Assembly: GCF_021389955.1 (NCBI RefSeq)
Contig: NZ_CP089980.1
Span: 1,983,501 to 2,047,500 of the forward strand
DNA length: 64,000 bases
Direction: 5' to 3'
From: Fulvivirga maritima
GTDB lineage: Bacteria > Bacteroidota > Bacteroidia > Cytophagales > Cyclobacteriaceae
This document shows, in pieces, positions 19,315 through 28,672 of the stretch. How positions within the stretch are numbered: position 1 is the first letter of the stretch; each line of letters starts with the position of its first letter. The notes beneath the pieces were generated by a model. That model did not search any database, had not been told where the DNA came from, and saw only the letters and a program-made list of their open reading frames with translations. A program made the translations under genes and the position numbers.

Positions 19315-19658
19315 ACTTTATTGATGACTTCGCCGTATTTGGTGGTCATGAGATTAATATCGATTCTCAGAATTTTAAAGGAGGCAGGATCAATGCCGTG
19401 TTTGGTGGATCTACTATTGATCTTAGAAATGCCAATCTACACCCAGGAGTAAACGTGCTCGATCTTTTTGCTATGTTTGGAGGTACATCCATCATAGTGC
19501 CACCTGACTGGACCGTGCATGTAGAGGTTTCTGCAGTACTCGGAGGGTTTAGCGATAAAAGGGTATCAGCTTTAAAAGTGGTGCCAGATCCTGAAAAGAC
19601 ATTAATAATTAAAGGGTTTGTGATGTTTGGTGGGGGAGATGTAAAGCTTACCAGATAA
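19299..19658 (+). CDS. LiaF-like protein, C-terminal domain (reached by -1 frame change)
   Basis: The frame is open from 19293. From the A run it reads KKKGIDFIDDFAVFGGHEIN, and then repeated beta-turns NAVFGGSTIDLR, DLFAMFGGTSIIVPP, VSAVLGGFSD, FVMFGGGDVKL. The FGG/hydrophobic repeat with VPPDWTV is the hallmark of the LiaF C-terminal domain. Internal starts exist only within the domain (GTG at 19398), which would cut off its first strands, so independent translation is unlikely. Joined with the N-part it gives about 241 residues, a normal length for the family. It ends 10 bases before the kinase gene. Confidence 0.7.
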   Translation, partial: KKKGIDFIDDFAVFGGHEINIDSQNFKGGRINAVFGGSTIDLRNANLHPGVNVLDLFAMFGGTSIIVPPDWTVHVEVSAVLGGFSDKRVSALKVVPDPEKTLIIKGFVMFGGGDVKLTR

Positions 19659-19668
19659 TTAATGAAGA

Positions 19669-20715
19669 ATGAAGCATCCACTAATTAGCAGGAATATATT
19701 CATTTATTTATTAGCATGGCTACTGGTAGCGCTTACACACATTGGTATTTTACACTTTCATTATGACATAGGTTGGCTTATAGCGGTAGTTGATAGTGCG
19801 GTTTTCAATTTGTTAATGGCCGCTCTGGGTTTGAGTTATTGGTATGTTATTCAATTTGTTTCTCCGGCACAGCAGGGGCTTACTACTAGCATAGTGAGTA
19901 TAGCGGTTTCATTGCTGATCTCACTTTCATTGATAGATTATATTGCCTTTGTTACCATTAGTCAACTTTTTTCCGATGATGAGGTCTACATGAGCCTCTT
20001 GTCTGGCACTATGGCCTGGAGGCTGATGATAGGAATACTTTACCTACTCATTATTATTATGGTCTACTATCTATTAAAGTATAATACAGACCTTAATGAG
20101 CGAGAAAAGCGGGAACTGGAAATGAAAGATCTTTTGAAGCATTCTGAACTGGAAATGCTGAAATTTCAAATTAACCCGCATTTTATATTCAACAGTCTTA
20201 ACTCTGTGAGCTCATTGACTATTACTGATCCTGAGAGAGCCAGAGATATGGTTATTAAGCTGTCTGATTTTCTCCGTTCTTCTCTGGGTAAAGATGCTCC
20301 CGAAAGTCATAACCTGAAGGATGAACTTTTGCAGATGAATTTATATCTTGATATTGAGAAGATTAGGTTTGGAGATAGGCTTTGTATAAAAAATGAAGTA
20401 GACAGCAAATGTGAGCATATGACTTTGCCTAATATGATACTTCAGCCGCTATATGAAAATGCTATTAAATACGGGGTTTATGAGCAGCTGGAAGATGTTA
20501 ACATTCAAACCAAATGTTCTTGTGATGATGGTAATCTGAAAATTTCTATATCCAACAACTATGATTCAGAAAGTGTACCTCTTAGAGGAAAAGGAATAGG
20601 CTTACGAAATGTTAGAAACAGGCTTGAGCTTATCTATGGAATTCCGGGTTTGGTTACTATTCAGAAAGAAAGAAAGAGATTTACTGTTATTTTACTCATC
20701 CCTCAAAAAAACTAA
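19669..20715 (+). CDS. LytS/YehU-type sensor histidine kinase
   Basis: A 348-residue kinase with four N-terminal membrane helices (about residues 8-140), a short linker helix, and a His_kinase domain with the phospho-acceptor His171 in QINPHFIFNSLNS. An HATPase_c domain follows with the N-box LYENAIKYGV and GKGIGLRNVRNRL. It has no large periplasmic sensor domain, so it probably senses through its membrane part or through the LiaF-like protein encoded just upstream. It is separated by 6 bases from its cognate LytTR regulator. Confidence 0.92.
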   Translation: MKHPLISRNIFIYLLAWLLVALTHIGILHFHYDIGWLIAVVDSAVFNLLMAALGLSYWYVIQFVSPAQQGLTTSIVSIAVSLLISLSLIDYIAFVTISQLFSDDEVYMSLLSGTMAWRLMIGILYLLIIIMVYYLLKYNTDLNEREKRELEMKDLLKHSELEMLKFQINPHFIFNSLNSVSSLTITDPERARDMVIKLSDFLRSSLGKDAPESHNLKDELLQMNLYLDIEKIRFGDRLCIKNEVDSKCEHMTLPNMILQPLYENAIKYGVYEQLEDVNIQTKCSCDDGNLKISISNNYDSESVPLRGKGIGLRNVRNRLELIYGIPGLVTIQKERKRFTVILLIPQKN

Positions 20716-20721
20716 TTATAA

Positions 20722-21468
20722 ATGATCAAGTGCCTTATAATTGATGATGAAAAACTGGCTAGAGATGTGGTATCTGCTTACTTAAAAGGTCAGGATGATG
20801 TGGAAATAGTAGGAGAATGTAGTAATGGTTTTGAAGGAGTGAAAGCCATACAGGAAATGAAGCCTGATCTCATTTTTTTGGATGTGCAAATGCCCAAGCT
20901 CACAGGTTTTGAAATGCTGGAGCTGCTGGATGAAATGCCTGTAATTATTTTTAGTACTGCCTTTGACGAATACGCTATTAAAGCATTTGAGAAAAGTGCG
21001 GTTGATTATCTGTTAAAACCATATTCAAAACAGCGGTTTGAGGAAGCATTGAACAAAGCGAAAGCCAAATTGAAAAACCAGGAACCTTCTACTACGGCAG
21101 TAGATACCCTGCTGGAAGAAAAGCGGCAAGAAACAGAACAGCTGGAAAGAATAGTAGTAAGGTCAGGAAGTAAAATCGTAATTATCCCTACATCAAAGCT
21201 AGATTATGTAGAGGCGCAAGATGATTATGTAGCCTTGCACAGCGAAGGCAAAAAATATTTAAAACAAATCACCATGAAATACCTGGAGCAAGCTTTGCCA
21301 GCAGCAGAGTTTGTGAGGGTACACCGTTCTTATATCGTAAGGGTAAGCATGATTGATCGCTTAGAACCATACACCAAAGATAGTTATGTGGCTGTGCTAA
21401 AAGATTCATCAAAAATTTCGGTAAGCCGTTCTGGCTATTCAGCTCTTAAAGAAGTGCTGGATTTTTAG
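20722..21468 (+). CDS. LytTR-family response regulator
   Basis: A 248-residue regulator. The receiver domain (1-120) has the acidic pair DD at 8-9, phospho-acceptor Asp54 in FLDVQMP, and Lys in LLKPYS. The C-terminal LytTR DNA-binding domain (about 145-245) carries VEAQDDYVALH, FVRVHRSYIV and the ending SRSGYSALKEVL. It should act with the kinase 6 bases upstream and probably controls envelope genes; its own operon is a likely target by analogy. Confidence 0.93.
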   Translation: MIKCLIIDDEKLARDVVSAYLKGQDDVEIVGECSNGFEGVKAIQEMKPDLIFLDVQMPKLTGFEMLELLDEMPVIIFSTAFDEYAIKAFEKSAVDYLLKPYSKQRFEEALNKAKAKLKNQEPSTTAVDTLLEEKRQETEQLERIVVRSGSKIVIIPTSKLDYVEAQDDYVALHSEGKKYLKQITMKYLEQALPAAEFVRVHRSYIVRVSMIDRLEPYTKDSYVAVLKDSSKISVSRSGYSALKEVLDF

Positions 21469-21607
21469 TATTTCTGTATTTCAATCATTACCAATAATTT
21501 AATTCTCATTCTTTCATTGATTATTAGTTGCTTTTTCTGATAAAAGTTTTCATATTAGAGTTAGAAATCGATTGCAATTGATTTCTGATCCACCTAAACC
21601 TAGACTT

Positions 21608-23146
21608 ATGAGAAAGTTTTATGCCTTATTGGCAGTGGTTTCTCTCATTAGTTTCGGCTGTAATACTGATTCAGAGCATATTACTCCGGAAGAAATTGAA
21701 GAGCAAGAGCCCAGACTGCTATCAAGAGAAGAACTAGATAATATGATCATCACCTCACTGCAAGAAACAGATGAGTTTAAATGGTCTCAAGCTTCTGATG
21801 AAGAATTGTTTAGTGCTCTCATGCAAGGAGATAGCATTTTAACGATAGGCTACCGGCCCACATCGGAGAAGAATATCGCTGGGAGAATGGCTTCCATTAA
21901 TGTGGACGAACAAGCATGGCAAAAGGCCAGGCAAGATATTTTAAGGAATATAGAAGCGCAAGGTGAGCAGAGAGGCAAATCAATAAGAAGTGCTGATCTT
22001 AACCTGTTTGAGCACAAAGTGCTGCCTTTTATTGAGATTAAAATATCAGATTTTGAAATTATAAGTAGCATTAGGAATATGCCTAATGTGAGATATGCAG
22101 AGCCTTTGGGTTATGAAGTTAACTTCAGGTCTGCTGGCGCGAATAACCGGGAGGAAAGTGATAGCGGTTGTAGTAATGATCCTGAAAATGGTCTTTCCCT
22201 CGATGATTATACGGTGATTTCACCGAATGCTAAAGTATCATGGAACTATAGTTTTATGAATATACCTCAAGCCTGGAACTACGCTACAGGACAAGGTATA
22301 GCAGTAGGATTAATTGATACCGGCATTTCTGCAGGACAAGCTAAACTGAACAGTCAGTTTAACTCCGGTTATTCGAGCGGCAGATATGTTAATAAGTATG
22401 GCTTTTATAACAGCAGTTTCTGGCCCTGGAACACTGACCCTGATGGGCCGGATGATCAGTGCGGGCATGGAACGGCAATGGCTGGAGTCATAGCCGCACC
22501 AAGATCTAACTCCGGTTCTTCAGTAGGTGTAGCCTATAACGCTAATCTGGTAGCTACTCGCGGTACAGGAGATGTGATAGTGAATAGTGGCAAAGAGAAA
22601 ACAGGCGTTTCTGATGCTTTAGTGTTCTTAGGCGATAGGTCAGATGTAAAGATTATAAGTATGTCTATAGGAGATGTTTTTACTAATTCAAAAGTGGAAG
22701 ATGCCATAAGATATGCATATGGAAAGGGGAAATTGATATTTGCGGCAGCAGGCACTTCCACTTCTTTTACGAATTGGTATGGAGTTATTTTTCCTGCTTC
22801 TATGAGTGAAACTGTGGCTGTTACCGGAATAAAAGAAGGGCAATATGAAAGATGTGATGTTTGCCATTCAGGCTCGCAGGTAGACTTTACCATAGTAATG
22901 GAAAAGGCTTCTAATGATAGACATGGATTAACCCTGGCTATGAGCGGAGATCAGCCATCTACCGTAGGTGGTAGTTCTGTAGCTACAGCTACTGCAGCAG
23001 GTATTGCTGCTTTGGTGTGGTCTAATCATCCGAATTGGAATCGAGATCAAGTTTTAAATAAACTTAAAGAGACAGCCGACCTGTACCCTAACCGAAACTC
23101 GGAATACGGCTGGGGTACAATTGATGCGCTGGCGGCTGTTAATTAA
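21608..23146 (+). CDS. S8 subtilase-like lipoprotein
   Basis: ATG at 21608 is preferred over TTG at 21572 because it gives a clean lipoprotein signal (MRKFYALLAVVSLISFGC, Cys18). About 512 residues. A prodomain-like region precedes the S8 domain, whose triad is Asp237 (GLIDTGIS), His287 (CGHGTAMAG) and Ser457 (GGSSVATATAAG). The oxyanion position, normally Asn in AAGN, is Thr383 (AAAGTSTSF), and the usual GTSMATP is changed to GSSVATA. It is likely a cell-envelope protease; substrate unknown. It follows the LytTR pair but has a 140-base gap, and a terminator lies downstream. Confidence 0.87.
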   Translation: MRKFYALLAVVSLISFGCNTDSEHITPEEIEEQEPRLLSREELDNMIITSLQETDEFKWSQASDEELFSALMQGDSILTIGYRPTSEKNIAGRMASINVDEQAWQKARQDILRNIEAQGEQRGKSIRSADLNLFEHKVLPFIEIKISDFEIISSIRNMPNVRYAEPLGYEVNFRSAGANNREESDSGCSNDPENGLSLDDYTVISPNAKVSWNYSFMNIPQAWNYATGQGIAVGLIDTGISAGQAKLNSQFNSGYSSGRYVNKYGFYNSSFWPWNTDPDGPDDQCGHGTAMAGVIAAPRSNSGSSVGVAYNANLVATRGTGDVIVNSGKEKTGVSDALVFLGDRSDVKIISMSIGDVFTNSKVEDAIRYAYGKGKLIFAAAGTSTSFTNWYGVIFPASMSETVAVTGIKEGQYERCDVCHSGSQVDFTIVMEKASNDRHGLTLAMSGDQPSTVGGSSVATATAAGIAALVWSNHPNWNRDQVLNKLKETADLYPNRNSEYGWGTIDALAAVN

Positions 23147-23198
23147 GTTCTCTCTGGTTTGATTTGTGGACGGTAGTTACCGACCATGTTTTTAGTTT

Positions 23199-23227
23199 GG
23201 CCCGAAATAGTTTCGGGCCTTGTTTTT
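23199..23227 (+). terminator. rho-independent terminator after the subtilase gene
   Basis: Stem GGCCCGAAA / TTTCGGGCC with a three-base loop, followed by TTGTTTTTTT. It may also serve the convergent TrmH-like gene ending at 23228. Confidence 0.8.
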
Positions 23228-23755
23228 TTAAGAGAGCTTATTATAGAAATCCCAGACGGTAATTCCAAGACTTACTGATATATTTAAAGAATGTTTGGTG
23301 CCATGCTGCGGTATTTCTACGCAAACATCAGCTTTCGCTACTACCTCTTCGCTTACACCAAAAACTTCGTTACCAAAAACCAAGCAGTATTTTTTGTTCT
23401 TTTCTGGCTTAAACTCATCTAGAGAAATACTTTCATCTACCTGTTCTATAGCTACTATTTCAAAGCCTTCCGCTTTCAAATCATCCACCAGCTTAGCAGT
23501 GTCTTCTGCATGTTCCCAGTCTACCGATTCTGTAGCGCCAAGTGCGGTTTTGGTAATTTCTCTATGCGGAGGCGTGGCTGTGATACCTCCCAGATAAATT
23601 TTTTTAATAAGAAAAGCATCCGAAGTTCTGAAGGCAGATCCTACATTATTCATGCTTCTAATGCCATCAAGCAATATAACTATGGGCAGCTTATCTGCTT
23701 CTTTAAATTCTTCTACCGTTTTTCGGTCTAGCTCTTCATTGGCTAATTTTCTCAT
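23228..23755 (-). CDS. TrmH/SpoU-family RNA methyltransferase
   Basis: A 175-residue SPOUT methyltransferase with the three family motifs: LDGIRSMNNVGSAFRTSDAF (motif 1), LVFGNEVFGVSEE (motif 2), and the C-terminal IPQHGTKHSLNISVSLGI (motif 3), which forms the SAM-binding knot. It is short, lacking the extra N-terminal RNA-binding domain of RlmB. It probably 2'-O-methylates a tRNA or rRNA; the exact target cannot be told from sequence. Convergent with the subtilase gene. Confidence 0.88.
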   Translation of the reverse strand: MRKLANEELDRKTVEEFKEADKLPIVILLDGIRSMNNVGSAFRTSDAFLIKKIYLGGITATPPHREITKTALGATESVDWEHAEDTAKLVDDLKAEGFEIVAIEQVDESISLDEFKPEKNKKYCLVFGNEVFGVSEEVVAKADVCVEIPQHGTKHSLNISVSLGITVWDFYNKLS

Positions 23756-23822
23756 CCTGCAAAAATGCGGTATTTTCGAGGTTTATAATAATTTTATGTC
23801 AATTAGTGTCATTGAATATAAG

Positions 23823-23853
23823 TTGCTAATACTCGTAAAATAGTTAATCTTTG
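23823..23853 (+). promoter_or_regulatory. candidate promoter for mutS
   Basis: TTG at 23823-23825, then about 19 bases, then TAATCTTTG (one base longer than TAnnTTTG), ending about 22 bases before the mutS ATG. This resembles the Bacteroidota -33/-7 pattern but is not exact. Confidence 0.3.
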
Positions 23854-23875
23854 TGTTGAAAACTGAACCCTATCC

Positions 23876-26491
23876 ATGGCTAAGAAAAAAGAAGCGAAAG
23901 AGACTCCGTTAATGAAACAATATAATGCAATAAAAGGCCGCTACCCTGGCGCATTATTGCTTTTTAGAGTAGGTGATTTCTATGAAACATTTGGTGAAGA
24001 TGCTGTAAGAGCCAGTAAAGTACTTGATATTGTGCTTACTAAAAGAGCCAATGGTTCTGCTTCTCATATAGAATTAGCCGGCTTTCCTCATCACTCTTTA
24101 GATACTTATCTGCCTAAATTGGTTCGTGCGGGTAACAGGGTGGCTATTTGTGATCAGCTGGAGGACCCCAAGTCAGTAAAAGGAATAGTGAAAAGAGGAG
24201 TGACAGAGTTAGTAACTCCTGGCCTTTCTTTTAATGATAATGTTCTGGAGAAAAAGGCTAATAACTTTTTAGCTTCAGTGCACTTTGATAAACATGGAGC
24301 AGGCGTTGCTTTTCTTGATGTTTCTACGGGTGAGTTTATGGCAGCTCAAGGCTCTGTAGATTATGTGTCGAAGTTATTCCAGGGCTTTTCTCCTTCTGAG
24401 GTAATTTATTGTAAAGCCGCTAAAAAGCAAACAGAAGAACTGCTTCAAGATGAATATATCACCTTCTCTTTAGATGAGTGGATCTATGGTTTGGATTTTG
24501 GGTATGAAAAACTGATCAATCATTTTCAAACTTCTTCATTAAAAGGATATGGTATAGAAGGTATGGATAATGCCGTAATAGCCGCGGGCGCCATTCTACA
24601 TTACTTAGAAGAAACTGAACATAAAGAGGTAAAGCATATTTCGGCTATTTCCAGAATAGATGAAGACAAATATGTGTGGCTGGATAAGTTTACCATTAGA
24701 AATCTGGAGCTGATATTTCCACAGCATGAAGGCGGTGTTCCGCTGATAGACATTCTAGATTGTACGATAACGCCAATGGGTTCTCGTCAGTTGAAAAAAT
24801 GGATGGTGCTGCCTTTGAAGGAAATCAATGCTATAAACCAAAGGTTGAAAATCGTTGAGGGCTTTCATCAAACACCTGATCTGCAAGAAGAGGTTCAGAA
24901 GAACTTAAAAAATATTGGTGATCTGGAGCGACTTATCTCTAAGGTGGCCGTTGGCCGGATTAACCCCAGGGAGATGAATCAACTAAAAAAGGCCATGCAG
25001 AATACATTGCCTATTAAGTCTACCCTTCAAAGCAGTGATTTTGATGAACTCAAAAAGCTGGCTGATCAGATCAATCCTTGTGAATTTTTATTAGAGAAAA
25101 TAGAAGCAGAGCTTAAGGAAGAGGTGCCAATTAATGCCTCTGTAGGAGGTATAATTAAGGATGGTGTAGATGAAGAGCTAGATGAGTTAAGAAAAATTGC
25201 TTATTCCGGAAAGGATTATCTCGTGCAGATTCAGCAGCGAGAAAGTCAAAGAACGGGTATTCCTTCTTTAAAAATCGCTTATAATAAAGTGTTTGGCTAT
25301 TACCTTGAAGTGAGCAATGCTCATAAAGATAAAGTGCCTGAAGAATGGATCAGAAAGCAAACCTTGGTAAATGCAGAGCGCTATATTACTGAAGAGCTCA
25401 AGGTATATGAAGAAAAGATATTGCATGCTGAGGAAAAGCTTTTTGTCATAGAGCATCGTATTTTTAATGAACTGGTGCTAAATGCCGCTGATTATGTAAC
25501 GCAGATACAGCAGAATGCCAGGGTACTTTCTGTTATTGATTGCCTTTCTTCTTTTGCGCAGGTGGCACAAGCTAATAAATATGTGAAGCCTGAGGTGAAT
25601 GATTCTACCACCCTGGATATTAAGGAAGGTAGACATCCGGTTATAGAAAAGCAATTACCAATAGGAGAAACTTATATTCCTAATGATGTTTTCATAGATA
25701 ATGATAATCAGCAAATCATAATAATAACCGGGCCGAATATGGCTGGTAAATCAGCTTTACTTAGGCAAACAGCCCTGATAACGCTGATGGCTCAAATGGG
25801 AGCTTATGTGCCCGCTAAAAGTGCTTCAATAGGAATAGTTGATAAAGTGTTTACCCGAGTAGGAGCATCAGATAACCTTTCTAAAGGTGAATCTACGTTT
25901 ATGGTAGAGATGACCGAAACAGCTAGCATCCTTAATAATTTAAGCGATAGGAGTTTGGTTTTGATGGATGAAATAGGCCGAGGTACTAGTACTTATGATG
26001 GTGTTTCTATCGCTTGGTCCATAGTTGAGTTTTTGCATAATCATCCTGATTATCGTGTGAAAACCTTATTTGCTACGCACTATCATGAGCTGAATCAGTT
26101 GGAGGAGGATTTCCCCAGAATCAAAAATTTCAACGTCTCAGTAAAAGAGGTAGGTGATAAGATTATTTTTATGCGTAAGCTCAAAGAAGGTGGCAGTGAG
26201 CATAGCTTTGGTATTCATGTAGCTCAGCTGGCAGGTATGCCTAATAACGTGGTGATCAGGGCTAGCGAAATCATGCATTTTTTAGAGAAAGATAAACATA
26301 AAAATGACACCAGGCAGAAGTTGGAAGAAGTGCCTAAGGCTAACTTCCAGATGAGCTTGTTTGAAGCAGATCCTTGCTTTAAAGAGGTAAAAGCTATGTT
26401 GCAAGAGCTCGATATAAACACTATTTCACCAGTAGAAGCCTTGCTTAAATTGAATGAAATAAAGACCGCTCTAGAAAAAAAAGAATCCTAA
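23876..26491 (+). CDS. mutS: DNA mismatch repair protein MutS
   Basis: An 871-residue MutS1. The mismatch-reading Phe-x-Glu motif is FYE at residues 35-37 ([12 protein letters not shown]). The ATPase has Walker A GPNMAGKS at 619-626, [11 protein letters not shown] as Walker B and FATHYHEL further on, and a C-terminal dimerisation tail. It recognises mispairs and recruits MutL, which is not in this window. ATG start; normal length. Confidence 0.97.
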   Translation: MAKKKEAKETPLMKQYNAIKGRYPGALLLFRVGDFYETFGEDAVRASKVLDIVLTKRANGSASHIELAGFPHHSLDTYLPKLVRAGNRVAICDQLEDPKSVKGIVKRGVTELVTPGLSFNDNVLEKKANNFLASVHFDKHGAGVAFLDVSTGEFMAAQGSVDYVSKLFQGFSPSEVIYCKAAKKQTEELLQDEYITFSLDEWIYGLDFGYEKLINHFQTSSLKGYGIEGMDNAVIAAGAILHYLEETEHKEVKHISAISRIDEDKYVWLDKFTIRNLELIFPQHEGGVPLIDILDCTITPMGSRQLKKWMVLPLKEINAINQRLKIVEGFHQTPDLQEEVQKNLKNIGDLERLISKVAVGRINPREMNQLKKAMQNTLPIKSTLQSSDFDELKKLADQINPCEFLLEKIEAELKEEVPINASVGGIIKDGVDEELDELRKIAYSGKDYLVQIQQRESQRTGIPSLKIAYNKVFGYYLEVSNAHKDKVPEEWIRKQTLVNAERYITEELKVYEEKILHAEEKLFVIEHRIFNELVLNAADYVTQIQQNARVLSVIDCLSSFAQVAQANKYVKPEVNDSTTLDIKEGRHPVIEKQLPIGETYIPNDVFIDNDNQQIIIITGPNMAGKSALLRQTALITLMAQMGAYVPAKSASIGIVDKVFTRVGASDNLSKGESTFMVEMTETASILNNLSDRSLVLMDEIGRGTSTYDGVSIAWSIVEFLHNHPDYRVKTLFATHYHELNQLEEDFPRIKNFNVSVKEVGDKIIFMRKLKEGGSEHSFGIHVAQLAGMPNNVVIRASEIMHFLEKDKHKNDTRQKLEEVPKANFQMSLFEADPCFKEVKAMLQELDINTISPVEALLKLNEIKTALEKKES

Positions 26492-26617
26492 AAGGAACGT
26501 TTATTTTGAGCTTATGTTTTGTAGAAACATTACATCCTGTTTTCATGATTATTGTCATATTCTGGAAGCCGAATGGATTTTATAATTATTATTGCAGTTA
26601 ATTTTAATTGACAAAAA

Positions 26618-27565
26618 ATGTCAGAAGTAGTTTTAGAAAAAAGAAATAAACCCGTTCTGAAGCAAGAGATAGCTTTTGCTCTTGTACACTTAATGCCCTT
26701 GGCGGCAATTTGGACTGGCGTAACCTTATTTGATTGGATAGTTTGTGCCTTTTTGTATTTTTTCAGAATGTTTTGGGTAACTGGAGGGTATCATAGATAC
26801 TTTTCCCATAAATCTTATAAAACCTCCAGGTGGTTTCAGTTTGTAATTGCTTTTATGGCGCAAACTTCAGTGCAAAAAGGAGCTCTTTGGTGGGCTGCCC
26901 ATCACAGGCATCACCATCGTTATAGTGATACACCTGCTGACCCGCACTCAATGAAGTTATATGGTTTTTGGTATTCTCACATTGGTTGGATTATAGGGCC
27001 TGACTTTAAGGAAACGGATTACAAAACTATTGGTGACTATGCCAAATACCCTGAATTAGTGTGGTTGAATAAATATCATGTGGTGCCTCCTATTGTACTT
27101 GCATTAGTAGTTACGATGCTGGGCGCTTGGGTAAATGGTGGTAGCCCGTTGTTAATGTTTACTCACCATGGCCTTTCTACTTTATTCATTGGCTTCTTTC
27201 TTAGTACCGTTATTCTTTATCATGGTACTTTTACCATTAACTCTATCATGCACAAATTTGGTAAGCAAAGATATGAGTCAGGTGATGAGTCTAAAAACAG
27301 CCTTTGGTTAGCACTGCTTACATTAGGTGAAGGATGGCATAATAATCACCACTACTATCAGGTAGCTGCCAGAAACGGCTTCTTCTGGTGGGAAATAGAC
27401 ATCACTTTTTATGGATTGAAAATGCTTAGCTGGTTAGGTTTAATTTGGGATTTGAGAGGTGTGCCTAAGCATATTCTACATTCCAAAAACAAAGAGCATG
27501 CTAAAGAGCTTTTGGTTCAGGACAAAGGATCTGCAGAAAAGCAACATTTGCAGCAATCAGCCTAG
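26618..27565 (+). CDS. acyl-CoA/fatty acid desaturase
   Basis: A 315-residue membrane di-iron desaturase. The three histidine boxes are present: HRYFSH, HHRHHH, and HNNHH in EGWHNNHHYYQ. Hydrophobic segments pair around them. It introduces a cis double bond (probably delta-9) into saturated acyl chains and so tunes membrane fluidity; exact position and carrier (CoA, ACP or lipid) are not visible. It has its own downstream terminator, just before the insertion sequence. Confidence 0.9.
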   Translation: MSEVVLEKRNKPVLKQEIAFALVHLMPLAAIWTGVTLFDWIVCAFLYFFRMFWVTGGYHRYFSHKSYKTSRWFQFVIAFMAQTSVQKGALWWAAHHRHHHRYSDTPADPHSMKLYGFWYSHIGWIIGPDFKETDYKTIGDYAKYPELVWLNKYHVVPPIVLALVVTMLGAWVNGGSPLLMFTHHGLSTLFIGFFLSTVILYHGTFTINSIMHKFGKQRYESGDESKNSLWLALLTLGEGWHNNHHYYQVAARNGFFWWEIDITFYGLKMLSWLGLIWDLRGVPKHILHSKNKEHAKELLVQDKGSAEKQHLQQSA

Positions 27566-27589
27566 ATAAGGCCCTTTAATTATAAAAGT

Positions 27590-27640
27590 AAATCTGCTTA
27601 TTCCACATAGTTAGTAACTGTTGGAGTGAGCAGATTTTTT
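27590..27640 (+). terminator. rho-independent terminator after the desaturase gene
   Basis: AAATCTGCT at 27590-27598 pairs with AGCAGATTT at 27629-27637, with further imperfect pairing inside, followed by a T run. Confidence 0.65.
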
Positions 27641-27679
27641 TTGTCCGGAGCTTTTTAGTTGATTTTGATGAACGGTGCA

Positions 27680-27687
27680 ATACTTTT
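27680..27687. repeat. target-site duplication, left copy
   Basis: ATACTTTT, identical to 28665-28672, immediately outside the left inverted repeat of the insertion sequence. Confidence 0.9.
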
Positions 27688-28664
27688 TATGATTATCCGT
27701 AATTAGTCATATGCTGTAATGTTAGCTATAACGAGCCTATCAAAGAGCTTATCACCAAAGTATCGTCTATTGAGTTTGTAAACAAACTCATCGAGATACA
27801 ATTGAAGGTACTTTCCTTTAATCTTATGGTAGTTCCCTAGAAATGTTCTTTTGGCATTGCTAATGGTGATATGCACCCATTTAAGTGTCTCGTTAGTGGT
27901 TTGCTTATTAGATTTCTCAGTAATGTGAAGCTCTATATAATCAGCAATGTTAACATAGGAAGTGCTTTGGTCTGAAAAAACAATACTTTGTTCATCAATG
28001 GATGATTGTAATACATGATCTACTTCCTGTGAACTGTGGCCTTTAAGTACTTTAGCTTTGAAATAACGACATTGGCGTTCTTTTTTTCCTGTTTCCAAGT
28101 CTTCTAAAGGAGTAGATTCAGCCATTACTGCTACATTTTGTTTTCCTGCCGCTCCTCTACCTCTTTTCCCTTTATTCTTCTCGATCTCAGTTGATTCCAC
28201 TGTAAAATAGCCCTCATCCATCTCAATCATTCCCTCTAAAGTGTATCTGGAATCTCGATTTCCCATGGCTTTTCTCAGTTTATGAACCATTGCCCATACG
28301 GGCTCATATCGTTTCAATCCCAATTGCTTCTGAATCTCCTTGCTGGAAAAACCTTTTTTGGTAACACTCATTAAAAACATTGTTTTGTACCAAACCAGAA
28401 AAGAAAGGTTAGAGTCTTGCATGATCGTGCCGCTACGTAAAGAAGTTCTACTTCGGCAAGCTTTACACTCATAGCTCCATCGGCTTTTTATCCAATAATG
28501 CTGATCATGACCGCAACGGTGACATATAACTCCTAACTTGTCTCGTTCTCCTTTAAAATGCTCTCTGCATGATTGTTCATCACTGAAGTGGGTAGTGAAA
28601 CTGAATATATCCATACACTAATTTAATACTTTTTTTACATTATGGGTAATTACGGATAATCATA
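27688..28664 (-). mobile_element. complete IS1595-family insertion sequence (977 bp)
   Basis: Perfect 18-base inverted ends, TATGATTATCCGTAATTA at 27688-27705 and its reverse complement at 28647-28664, enclose a single transposase gene. The element is flanked by an exact 8-base direct repeat ATACTTTT (27680-27687 and 28665-28672), the target-duplication length expected for IS1595. Intact gene, perfect ends and intact duplication point to a recent or still active insertion. It lies in a spacer between the desaturase and metalloprotease genes, and rejoining the flanks does not restore an open gene. Confidence 0.93.
27703..28614 (-). CDS. IS1595-family (ISXO2-like) transposase
   Basis: A 303-residue transposase with an N-terminal zinc ribbon (CHRCGHDQHYW then CKACRS, about residues 31-58), a helix-turn-helix-like part (KGFSSKEIQKQLGLKRY), and an ISXO2-like DDE-type catalytic domain: Asp in GMIEMDEGYF, Asp in VFSDQSTSY, then WVHITISNAKRTFLGNYH and the C-terminal YLDEFVYKLNRRYF. 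The TAA stop lies inside the left inverted repeat, so the gene fills the element. No frameshift or stop is seen, so it looks functional. Confidence 0.93.
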   Translation of the reverse strand: MDIFSFTTHFSDEQSCREHFKGERDKLGVICHRCGHDQHYWIKSRWSYECKACRSRTSLRSGTIMQDSNLSFLVWYKTMFLMSVTKKGFSSKEIQKQLGLKRYEPVWAMVHKLRKAMGNRDSRYTLEGMIEMDEGYFTVESTEIEKNKGKRGRGAAGKQNVAVMAESTPLEDLETGKKERQCRYFKAKVLKGHSSQEVDHVLQSSIDEQSIVFSDQSTSYVNIADYIELHITEKSNKQTTNETLKWVHITISNAKRTFLGNYHKIKGKYLQLYLDEFVYKLNRRYFGDKLFDRLVIANITAYD

Positions 28665-28672
28665 ATACTTTT
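28665..28672. repeat. target-site duplication, right copy
   Basis: ATACTTTT, identical to 27680-27687, immediately outside the right inverted repeat of the insertion sequence. Confidence 0.9.
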
